Positions 23,401 through 35,400 of a stretch of 64,000 nucleotides of DNA are shown here, piece after piece. The first letter of the stretch is position 1. Each line of letters starts with the position of its first letter. The translations under genes and the position numbers were made by a program. The DNA comes from Tridacna crocea (taxonomy: Eukaryota > Mollusca > Bivalvia > Cardiida > Cardiidae). The notes under the pieces were generated by a model. The model was not told the origin of the DNA. It did no database searches and saw only the letters and a list, made by a program, of their open reading frames with translations. The stretch lies in NCBI GenBank assembly GCA_943736015.1, contig OX031061.1, forward strand, positions 12,781,290-12,845,289, in the 5' to 3' direction.

Positions 23401-26400
23401 AAAATAAGACTTCACATATTTGTGTACCAGGTAACCAGCATTTTCTCCTTTTCTCACAATGTCTTTTTTTACCCTGCTGGAAACAAATTTCAATTTTTGA
23501 GTTACATTTATCGTGTTGTCTGCAAGTGATTTCAATTTGGACGAGTCTAAGATTTTGTCGTTTGGTGAAGAGTTAAAATTCAAACTTGAGCTTGTTTTAT
23601 TTAATCAAAAAGGGATCTCATACCAGAATTGCAGGTAACTTTAACTCTTTACCCTATAAGGTATTTCTATGGCATCTCTAATTGACCCTAAATAACAGCA
23701 AGGATGAAGCTGTTTTTTATGTGTTTTATGACACCTTTTGATAGCATAGAAAACATTGTAGCAAAAAGTAAAATTGCTTGTGACGAGCAATTTCACTTTT
23801 TGCCACATTGTTTTCCAAAGGCTACTACAAGCAATGTGGAGAAATGAGTATCTATGGAGTAAAGGGTTAAGACTTTTTTTGCACAGTTATGCCCATCTTC
23901 TATCTTCAAATTTTCACTGAAAAGAAAAAAAACTCTCACAGCTGAGCAATGGCTAGGCTTGATATGGTCATGTTTTCTATATAACAGATAAGATGAGTTG
24001 ACTCATTACCACACATCGAAATTTTAGACCTATCTAAATTGAAAGCATTTATTTTGAAGACAGCAATTTCAAAGTGGCTCAAATGGTGCAGTTTTGCTTT
24101 GATAGGCAGAGAATAATCTAGCTGCGCGTCCCGCGTCCATGACGCACAAAAATTGCTTGAGACGCACAAAAGCAATAAATGTGCGTCCCTTGGGACGCAC
24201 AGGTTACGAAAAGCATATTGTACGAATAATTTGTAAAGCTCACGATTGTAAAGTGTATTTTCGTTGGTTGCATTCGGATCACGTTCATTTCCTCTAAGCA
24301 AGTCATACTAGTACGATATTTATTTTCGCACATAATTACACCAAATAGTTCAAACATTTGCAGACGACCCCTCTTTCCCCCCCCCTTTTTTATTTTCATT
24401 TCATAAAACAACATTATTTCCACTCATGAACAGAATTTTAGCTTTCACTTATTGCTTTATTCAGAATTTGTGTGAATTCACTTTTAAAATTCATTATTAA
24501 AGATAAGAAGATAGTTTGAAGTCCTTCTGATCGGACGACGCCACGCTGCTCATTGTAGTGTCATGGGTTTTCGCGCTTTTTTTGGCGATCTATTTTTTCT
24601 TGACAGTTAGTTTCTGGGGAAGTATTAATACATGATTTGACATCATTTAGTCAGTTTAAATAGCAAGTAACTTAAAAACCTGTCACTTTACACTAGATAA
24701 GAGGAATAACATCTTCCTTAGACCTTACTCTGTCATAAATGACTCGCCACCTTCATTATCATCCGGTGTCCTTCGCATTTTATACTGATTGTGTTTAACC
24801 CATATCTATGCCAGATGCATGCAAGCTAGGTTAGACGATAATTTCATGCCTCAGACTGACATTTGGGCAGATATCTTTCACCATCAATGACCAGTCATTT
24901 CAAATTTCCAAATGACAAAACCCGGGCTTAGGGAAGCTTGCCGAGTTGTCAACTTTTGTCAAGACATTCATGGACAAAGATTTGTTTCTCATTTTTCAGC
25001 CAATTTTCGTGTTTGTTATCCACTATGTTTCATCCAAGATTGTGATTAATAAGAATCACGAAACCAAGCGCTAAAAACCAGAATTCAAGTTTTTGCACCA
25101 AGCCAGGTTAGCAACCGACTACAATCGATTCCGGGATTTCTCAATCGATTATCGAAATCGGAAGCCAAAACCAACTGACTTTCGACTATAGTCGATCATC
25201 GGCCCACCACTAGGTGAAGGGTTAATAAATTCCAATTCTCTGATGGGATAGAAAATATTGTAGAAAATGAGAAACTTCTTGTTCCGAGCGCTTTCTCTTT
25301 TTTTTTCACAATGTTTTCAAAAGACAAGTCATTGAAACAAGGGGATTGGTTGTGAAATGGTTAAACTGTTCCATATCATAGAGTAGACATATGTTAATTT
25401 GTTTATAAAGTTACTAAAACCTATTTTTGTTTTTTTATCTGTTATTTACATCTGCAAAAAAAGTTCTTAAATCATGACATGTTTGCTAACAAACCTTAGT
25501 GGGACTTGGTATTTTTAAAGCTGGACTCATTGATTTTGGTCTGGGACTCATTGATTTCACACTTGCGAGTCCCAGGACTCATTGTTAGCAAAATCTAGAT
25601 TATTCACTGGATAGGGTAGAAAACTTTTTAGCAAAAGTCAAAATTATGGACTAGTCCCAAGTCGAAAGCATTTGCAGACGACAAAATAAATGTGAATCAA
25701 AAATTGAATTTTGAATTCAAAAGGGCAGGGTAGCAAACATTGTGGGAAAAGGAGAAAATGCTGGATACCAGCATTTTCTCCTTTTCCCACAATGTTTTCA
25801 AAAGGCTTCTTCCACAAAGTCATTAAAAGTCTTCATTATGTCGTAAAAGGGTAAGGGTTGTGGTACAGTAGTAAAGCTCATTTCAATAAAGCCAAAGGGT
25901 GATTTTACAAGAAGGTTCTTCGTTTGCAAGTGTAGTATCAACTGCAAGTCAATGAATTGTCAGCAGGAAGTAATTTTTCATAAATAACTTTTATTTCAGA
26001 ATGTATGTAAATTGCACAGGACCAGGATTCGCTTTACATTCAGACATTGTCATGCCTTATATCAGTCATTATGGGACCCCAGAACAGATAGAGAAGTTTA
26101 TTCCTGCCATGACAGCTGGTAAATGTATCGGTGCAATAGCCATGACAGAGCCTCAAGCTGGCAGGTAAGTTAACCCTTTACAGCACAAGGCATTTCTATG
26201 GTATCTCTAATTGACCCTAAATAACACCAAGGATGAAGCTGTTTCTTGTGTGTATATAACACCTTTTGATAGCATAGAAAACATTGTGGCAAAAGGTTTT
26301 GATGATTTCTGACTTTGATATGGTAAAAGATATCAGGGGAAAAGAAGAAAATGCTGGTTACCATCATTTTCTCCTTTTCCCACAATGAATGTTTTCTGTA

Positions 26401-29400
26401 GGCTTCTTTCTCAGGGTTGTCAAATGTCGGGATCGTGTAGGAAAGAGTTAATCCTAAGGTTACTGAGCTATACTCAAGGACCTTTCACAGACAGTATAGT
26501 TCAAGATCAGACTGCACAGTTAGTGCATTCTGATCTTTGATCTATACTGTCTAATAAGAAGATATTTCTCCTCCAAAAACAACTTTGAAGTTTAGGTTTT
26601 TATTAGCCCATTACCACACAATCCCTACTTTTGACGCCCCTGAGAAAGAAGCCTTTTGAAAACACTGTAGGAAAAGGAGAAAATGCTGGTAACCAGCATT
26701 TTCTCCTTTTCCTACAGTGCTTTCTATCCGTCCCAGAACAAATTTCAATTTTTCAGTCACCCTTATTTTGTCGTCTGCAAATGCTTTCAATTTGAACCAG
26801 TCTAAAATTTTCTCGTGTGGTAAAGAGTTAAGGGCTTGAAAAGATTTTTGTAGCTTATTTAGTTGGTTATGGGTTAATACTAAATGTGCGCAAAACATGC
26901 AGTCTGATCAGGTGAGTGTATAAATGAGCTATTGTCTTTGAAAAAGGGATTAAGTGCATCTGTTCATCCTTCACCACACAATTACAACTTTTGATGACCC
27001 TGCGGAAGAAGCATTTAGAAACCATTGAGGGAAAAGAAGAAAATGCTGGTAACCAGCATTTTCTCCTTTACCCAAAAAGTTTTTATCCTGTCAAAGAAAA
27101 ATTGTATCATTTGAGTCACTATGAATTTTTTGTCTGGAAATGGTTTCAGTTTTGATGGTCTAAAATTTTTGCATTGTGGTAAAGGGATATCTCGTGTTGG
27201 CCTGCACAGTCCACCCAGACTGACATGAATTGAAATTTTTTAGTGTTTGTAAATATTCTGCTTGTGCAAGGACCATATTATCTCATGATTAAATTGGTTG
27301 TAAGAAAAAGTGGACTTCATGGATCTAGAATTATAATTGTGAAATGAGAACACAGCTAACAAAAGTATCTGTGAAAAAAGGGATCACAATGTGTTCTCTT
27401 TTTAATGTATATTCAAGCAAATGCTCCTGTAACAAATGGTGAAAAAATACTGCGGCTCGACCGGGATTTGAACCCAGGGCCTCAGGAATACCGTTCCTGC
27501 ACTCTAACCAACTGAGCTACCGAGCCATGTGTCGATACAGCCGCACAGTATATCACTAAATACCTGTACCCGACTACATTATACCTTTATATCTATCTGT
27601 GGGATAGACCAGTATACTACATACTTCCCTGCCACATGAAGATTCGACCACGAATCCCTCAATCACTACTACTCTATCTCTCTAATAAGTGGGTTATTTA
27701 CGGTGGGCGCCAAATGTAACAGGTGGTGAAAAAATATCGCGGCTCGACTGGGATTCGAACCCAGGGCCTCAGGAATACTGTTCCTGCACTCTAACCAACT
27801 GAGCTACCGAACCACATGTCGATACGGCTGCACGATATATCACCAAATATCTGTACCCGACTACATTATACCTTTACATCTATCTATGGGATAGACCAGT
27901 ATACTACACTCCTTTTATCACACAGTTTTAATTAGGGCTCTAAAAGATGGTCCATGGTATGGTTAATTGGCTAATTAGTCCATTTTACTGTCACTTCTCA
28001 ACTCTCTGGTAGTTTACTGTTTCTTTATCTAGTCACCAACACTCTAGCTTTTTTCTGACCTCCAGAATGAAACAAACTTACAATTTTATGCAAGCACCTC
28101 AAAGAAATGAAAATATTTGGAGTCAACAAAATTCAAGCCTTGCGATTATAGCTTAACCCTTTCCCAAACGACAAATTTTGGGCTTTTCCAAACTCAAAGA
28201 GTTTGCAGACTACAATTTCAGATTTGATAAAAATGGTAGAAAGTTCTCCAAATGGGTGCAAAACACTGTGTGAAAAGGAGAAATTGCTCATTATGAGCAA
28301 TTTCTCTTTTTCCCACAATGTTTTCAAAAGACTTGTAATTCAGACACGTTAAAACAAGGGTTTGTTTGGGAAAGGGTTAACTCTTTATAATTATTGGTAT
28401 TACGTATCACAGAGATGTATTACAGCCATTTTGCCAGAACAATTCATATTTAACCCTTTACCACAGGGCAAAATTTTAGACCTCCACAAATCCAAAGCAA
28501 ATGTATATGCAAAATTTAAAATTGCTAAAATTGTGGAAGATGTAGAAAAAGGGTAGAAAACATTGTAGGAAGAGGAGAAAATGCTGGTTCCCAGCATTTT
28601 CTCCTTTTCTAACAATGTTTTCAAAAGTCCTGTTTCTCAAGGTTGTCAAAAGTCGGCATTGTGTTGTAAAGGGTTAAGTTTTGATCATATCCTTCTATAG
28701 TGATTTACAAGGAATTAGGACCAATGCAAAGAAAGATGGGGATGACTGGATTTTGAATGGCAGTAAAGTATTCATTACCAATGGACAGATGGCGGACGTG
28801 GTGTTGGTTGTTGCTATTACAGATACGGGGGCCAAATCTGCCGCCCATTCTGGTGGAGAATGGAATGCCTGGTTTTGAGAAAGGAAGAAAACTGGAGAAA
28901 ATTGGTTTAAAAGCTCAAGTAAGGCATTTATAAAGCCAGAATTTTTTTAGAAAGTATTTCAGAAAACATAAACAAAAGCTGAAAAAAAAAAAGCGTACAC
29001 AGATATGTATAGAAACACAAGGAATATTCCATTTTTAACACATAGAAAACCATCATTAGAAGTGTATTATTAAACCCATGACTTGTTTTTGAAAATGCAA
29101 CGTTGATTATCATTTTTGGGTCCCAGTTTTACTTATTCATTTAGTTTTTAGCTTGTAAAGCTGGTGAAACAGACTGTGAGAACCAATGAAAAACAAATAT
29201 CCTCATTTTTCAAGGTTTAAAACACCAATACCATGACCACTGAGCCAAAGAGATATCACTGCGATGCAGTAGTCAGATATTGTATTTAAATCTTGACAAA
29301 ACAGTGCATAAAGGAGTGTTCTCCCATGACAGCCCCCCTCTCAAAGCCTTATCAGGCATAAAGACTGTTTTTGGACAACAATGGGATTAATGGCTGAATG

Positions 29401-32400
29401 GCTGATCCCAGACGAGCGCCCATCTTGCAAACAAAGTCCGTAACAAAGAAACAAATGAACAAATGCATAGCTGAAAAATAAACCACATCTTGCAGGATTC
29501 AAATCCTTGCAGGACAAATATCCTCATTTTTCAACAAAAGACAAATAGCATAATCAGTGAACTAAAGAGATATCTCTCAGAAACAGTGGTTTGGTATTAT
29601 ATTTACCCCATAAGGCATTTCTGTGTATCTCTAATTGACCCTCAATAACAGCAAGGATGAAACTGTTTCTTATGTGTATAGGGCACCTTTTGATGGCATA
29701 GAAAACATTGTGGCAAAAGGTGAAATTGCTCGTCACGAGCAATTCCATCTTTTGCCACAATGTTTTCCAAAGGCTCCTACAAGCGATGCATAGAAATGAG
29801 TATCTATGGTGTACAGGTAACCCAATCGAGACAAAGCTTAACATGGTCTCCCGTCACAATCTGATGCTCAAGATGAGATGGAGGCTACATTTTCTTTCAA
29901 CACATGTGAAAGTTTGTCAGAATTCTAATGACATTGTGGTAGAAGGCATTTGAAATTATTGTTAGAATGTTAACCCCTAGACTGCTTATCAGGACTTGCT
30001 GACTTTTTTTCTGACAGTGTAGATCAAGATCATACAGCACAGAATGAGCAGTCTGATCTTGGATCTGCACTGTCCAATTAGAAGATACTGAGATATTTTT
30101 GTGCAAAGAATGCATTTGAAATAGCACCATTAGGGGTTTTCTGTGGGCTTGAGAAGTTCAATTTAACTTCGTCAGTAGGAGAAGGATTAGCATTGTTGAT
30201 GATATCCACTACTTTCTCTACTTCCAAATATCCTTCAAAGCACAAATCACACCATTTGATGCACATCTGATACGAGGTCTGTAGATGCTATTTATTTGGC
30301 AAGTCTAAAACTTAATCTTTGGGTAAAGGCTTACCCCTTAACCACATAACAAAATTTCGGACTGGCCCAAACTGAAAGCATTTAAAGCCACCAATTTAGA
30401 TATAGCTCAAATTGATGATTTCTGACTTTGATAGGATACAAAACATTGTGGGAAAAGGAGAAAATGCTGATAACCAGCATTTTCTCTTTTTCCCACAATG
30501 TTTTCAAAAGCCTCCCTTCCCAGAGTAGTGAAAACCAGGTATCTTTTCGTAAAGGGTTAAAGTGCTTCTCTTACAGGACACCTCAGAGCTGTTCTTTCAA
30601 GATGTTCGACTCCCGCCCAGTGCATTGCTCGGTGATGTCAACAAAGGTTTCTATTACTTGATGCAAGAGCTGCCCCAGGAAAGGCTTATCATTGCAGCTA
30701 TGGCTCAGGCCTCCTGTGAATGGATGTTTGAGGAAACAAGGAACTATGTTAAGGAGAGAAAAGCCTTTGGGGGTACTATATCTAAACTGCAGGTATTTGT
30801 TAGGTCATTCTTCCTGATAGGCAACCTTAGTCCACTCGCTGAAAGTAGCTTTTGATAACATTGTGGTAAAAATTGAAAGTCTCATAAGGACGTATTTCCT
30901 TCTAACACCACATCTCCAGATAGAAGGAGTGATTTTGATTTCAACTTTGAAAAAATTAATAATTCACTAAATCCAATGTTATGGGTACTCATTAGAATCG
31001 TCTTTTAAAGACAATTCTAATGAGTACCCACAACTTAGGTTTTGGAAGAGAAATAATGGACTTAAAATACCATCACTTCCTCTTATCTGGAGCTCTGTAA
31101 GACAGTGCTTTCAGATGTAGTTATTTATAAATATAAATCCGAATTCAAGTCTGTAATCTTTCTTATACATAAAACCTATCATTATAATCCCAGCCAAGTA
31201 GTTTATTCTGTAATTTAATGGGTGTAAAACTGGGAGGTCACTAAATTGATTCCTATCATGGCCAAATTCTTCATGACAATAGTTGTAATTATTACAGCAG
31301 GATTAATTTCACTCTCACCACAAATTGTGCAAAGCACTGGTGCACATTTGATACAAAGTACTGGTATAGAAACAACAGGAAAGCATGGAAAGGTAAACTT
31401 ATCACCACTATATAACTGAAATCATGCTGGTTACCAGCATTTTCTCCTTTTCCCACAGTGTTATGAAAAGGCTTCTTTCTCAGGGGCGTCAAAAGTAGGG
31501 ATTGTGTGGTAATGGGTTAACTCTTTACCAAACGACAAAATTTCAGAATGGTCCAAATTCAAAGCATTTGCAGACGACAAAATAAATGTGTTTCAAATAT
31601 TGAATTTTGGTTTGGGAAGGATTTTTTTCTCAGGGTCGTTAAAAGTCGGGATTGTGTGGTAAAGAGTTAACACCCATGACAGAATTTTAGAATCTTTGTT
31701 TTGATATCTTAGAAGAGAACGGAATAAGTTATGTTCGGTTTAACCCATTACCACACACATTACTACTTTTGATGCCCCTGAGAAAGAAGCCTTTAGAAAA
31801 CATTGTGGGAAAAGGAGAAAATGCTGGTTACCAGCATTTTCTCTTTTTCCCACAATGTTTTCTATCATTCACAAAACAAATTTCAATTTTTCAGTCACTT
31901 TTATTTTGTCATCTGCAAATGCTCTCAATTTGGACCAGTCTAAATGAGTTGAAAGGCTCAGTTGACAGATCTAAGGACCATCATGGCACTTTTGTTTCTT
32001 TTTTTTATTTAAAAATATTTGAAAAGAGTCTATGATGCTACTACCCACAAGTGAATTTGATGAATATATTATATATCTAGACACTCATTCTCAGGAGATT
32101 TGGGATTTTGGCATACCAAAAAACAAAAAAATGAACTTTGTTCAAAACCTTTTATTTATCTTCCATTTGATGACATGTACATTGAAGTTTACTCGTCAGA
32201 AGTTTTTTGAACATCAATTGAGGCATAAAATTTTGGTGAGGGGTAGATTATGTATGGATTATGTCGGTATTTTTGCCTCTGTAATGCGCGTTACTTAAAC
32301 CCCCGTATTACATATTGGCTATCTACATGTTTCAGTAACATACGTATTAACTATTCTAAGTTTCTTTTAAAACATTAGTCAATGGTTTAACATTTTTTTC

Positions 32401-35400
32401 TATTTTGAAGGGACTAAGCCTCCAAAGAAGTAGGTTTTTCGTCGGCATTAAAACTGGTTATTTGCTAATAATCATGTTCATTTTCACTTCTATACATTAC
32501 ATCAACTTACACTTAATGCTTTTTGTTTGTTCGAAATCAAATAATGATTTGCTACCTATATAATTCTAAATAAATGCATTATTTATGAAATAAAACAATC
32601 CATTTTCATTTTCATCAATTTATTCAAGATCGCTATAAGGTTACGCAAACCCGGTAAATTGTATCGAACATTACATGAAATTGGCTGTATTGGCATTATT
32701 TCAATGAGCATTCAAACAGAATAAAAATGTACTTTAATTGACCAATAAAGTGGTGTTTTATCATAGAGACTTTAGTTTTAGCATGTGTTTTCCGGAAAAA
32801 AAAAAAAGCCATGAGATATTGTTAATATTGACTTAGCAAGCCATAGGTTCAACAATTTATAAACGTTCCCCAAACAACGTAATACTATATTTTCAGTAAA
32901 ACATTATGGGAAAAAAAGACAAAAGCGAACGACTAAAACGTGAAGAACAACAAATTGCGAAACGTGTTAAAAGTTATAAATGATTCTGAATGCGTATCGA
33001 ACATTACATACACATGTATTTGGCGTTTACGCTTACACCGCATAGTTTACTACTAAATTGTGACGAATTCGTCTGTTTAACAAACAATAAAGTTTGTTTT
33101 TTAACAGAATAAACTGGAGAAACTATGAAACTACATATAGATTAACATCCTCTACAGCAAATTCTCGAACATTACATTAAAGGCATATGATCACCTTAAC
33201 CCTTTACCACACAATGACAACCTTTAACACCCCTGAGGAAGAACCCTTTTGAAAACATTGTGGGAAAAGGAGAAAATGGTCGTAACCGGCATTTTCTCCT
33301 TTTCTCCACAAAGATTTCTACCCCATCAAAGCGAAATTGTACCATTTGAGCCACGTTGAAATTGTCATCTGCAAATGCTTTAAATTTAGAGAGGTCTACA
33401 AGTTTGCTGTGTGGTAACCAGTTGAAAGAGAAATTGCTAACTAATCATATTACATATCAGTGAATCCCTGAAAACATTGTTAGTATTTTAGCTTGGTCAT
33501 CTTTTGAGATTTTGTACATTCTTTTTGATTTACCCGTTTCTGATGGGGGCTCTATTACGCATATCACTTTGTCAAGGCTTACCCAAAGCTTATCTGATCG
33601 CCTTGGCCACTGATACAGATTTTTTTTTCTTTCCATGAAGGATATCTCTACTGTTTTGTCACTGTTATCTATTGATAAAATCTTGCCGACATACCATTTT
33701 TCTTCATATACGGCAGCAACATAATTGTTAACGGACATTTTCATCAGTGGTTCTTGTGTATTTTGACTCAACCCCACTGCTTTGCGGGTTTTTTCTTCAC
33801 GCCATGTTTCACAATTGTTATCAGACAAACAGCCTTGACAATAGCAACTAGTTTCTCTTACAACAACAGTACTGTTTCCCTTACCTTTGACGGCATGCAA
33901 CTTCATGGTACCTTTAATCGGTCTTAATTTGTCAGAATAATCAGAAATTTGACTTACCTTTTCATTAATTGTGACTTCTGATATAAATTTGAAAGTGACA
34001 TTTACAAAAGTAGATTTCTCGTTGGCCCAAGCAAAAAAGTCATCCGCATCTTGGATCATTACTTTACCCGTCTTTATGGCTGTATCTGCCATGCGTTTGA
34101 CCGTACCGCCCAAACCATCACAGGGCCCCTTCCCGTGCCCTGCTTCAAAATAATTCCAAACAGCAGCACAATTATAAAGAGAATAATGGTTTGCAACAAT
34201 ATCAAAAATGAGCTTGTTTCTGTACTGCGAGGTCGGGCTGTCGGTCCAGTAATGAATAACCTTCACGTCTGGCACGATTCGCCTGACCTCAAATACAACT
34301 GTGTCAAGAAAAGCTGCAACTGAAACAGCATTATGGGCTAAAGTATCAGAAATCAAAACAATACTGCTGTGCTTGAGCTGTTCATCACCGGTATAGTAAA
34401 CAACTACTGGGTGTAGTGTCACGCACGTTTGATTAAAATACGCAGACTGTATCTCATCTACATTGCGACAAGCATAATTTTCCGCAAAGTCCATGTGTAC
34501 TACAGCATGGTCTTGTGGCAAATTCTGCTTGAGCAGTCTTATCTGGGCATACTGAGTTTTCAACCTATCAACATGTTCAGTAAATTCACATTTTTGATTG
34601 ACGATGTAACTGATAAACTCTTGTTTAGTCATTTCTCTGTCTTGTATTCTCATCACATTCTTTTTCTTTCCTTTCTCTTCTACTTCAACGCGTTTCCACT
34701 GTGGTACTTTTATCATCCCCTCTATGCTGTTCTCAATTTCATCTTTATCTATAATGGTCTTTACAAATACTTCTGGATTGGCAGAGACAAAAATTCCCTC
34801 TCGTCTAAGGGTTTTGGCTATTAATGCCATATTTTGGTGCTTTGTGCAAAGACAGCTATTTCTTGAAATAAAAGCTGACAGTTTTATATGTTTTGGCCTC
34901 GCACGACAAAACGTGGCCAATGAAACCTTACATTCTGGATACTCGGATAGGAACTTCTCATGCAAATTATGTAGATAGTCAGTCAGAACTCTTGATTGTT
35001 TTATTTCACCCCCACTTTTCACACTATCCGCTTTTCCCGGATCAGAACGGCTGTTGTCGTCTCTCTCCAAAAATTCTGTGATCTTTCTCTGATACTTTCT
35101 TTCGAATTTTCGTAACTCAATATCCTCTTTAATTTTCAGTGCCGTATACTTTGACATCGTATTTTTGTTCAACCCAACCTTTGCACAAAGTGCTACATTA
35201 CATCTGTATTTTTTCATAACTTGTCCCGCTACTAGCATATGCACACCACCAATCGATCCAATATTCTTATTCCCTCCCTGATCTTTCAATTGCTCAGCTA
35301 GCACATTTCCAAATACTAATTCTTTTCTTATTTTTTCTTTCTGGGTATTTGATAGGCCAGCTTCATTCATTACTATCTCTGCTTTGCTTTTTGGTGTTTT

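Larger units (their letters stand above)
27421..27907 (-). repeat. Direct duplication of a tRNA-like SINE unit, 287-bp spacing
   Basis: Two units share AATGGTGAAAAAATA, a 73-nt tRNA-like block, and a tail with CTGTACCCGACTACATTATACC and ATCTATCTRTGGGATAGACC. The blocks start 287 bp apart. Confidence 0.75.

Noticed and set aside
25100-25212. hAT-like element suggested by GGCCCACCACTAG
   Set aside because: Only one possible end was seen. No partner end or 8-bp duplication could be located.
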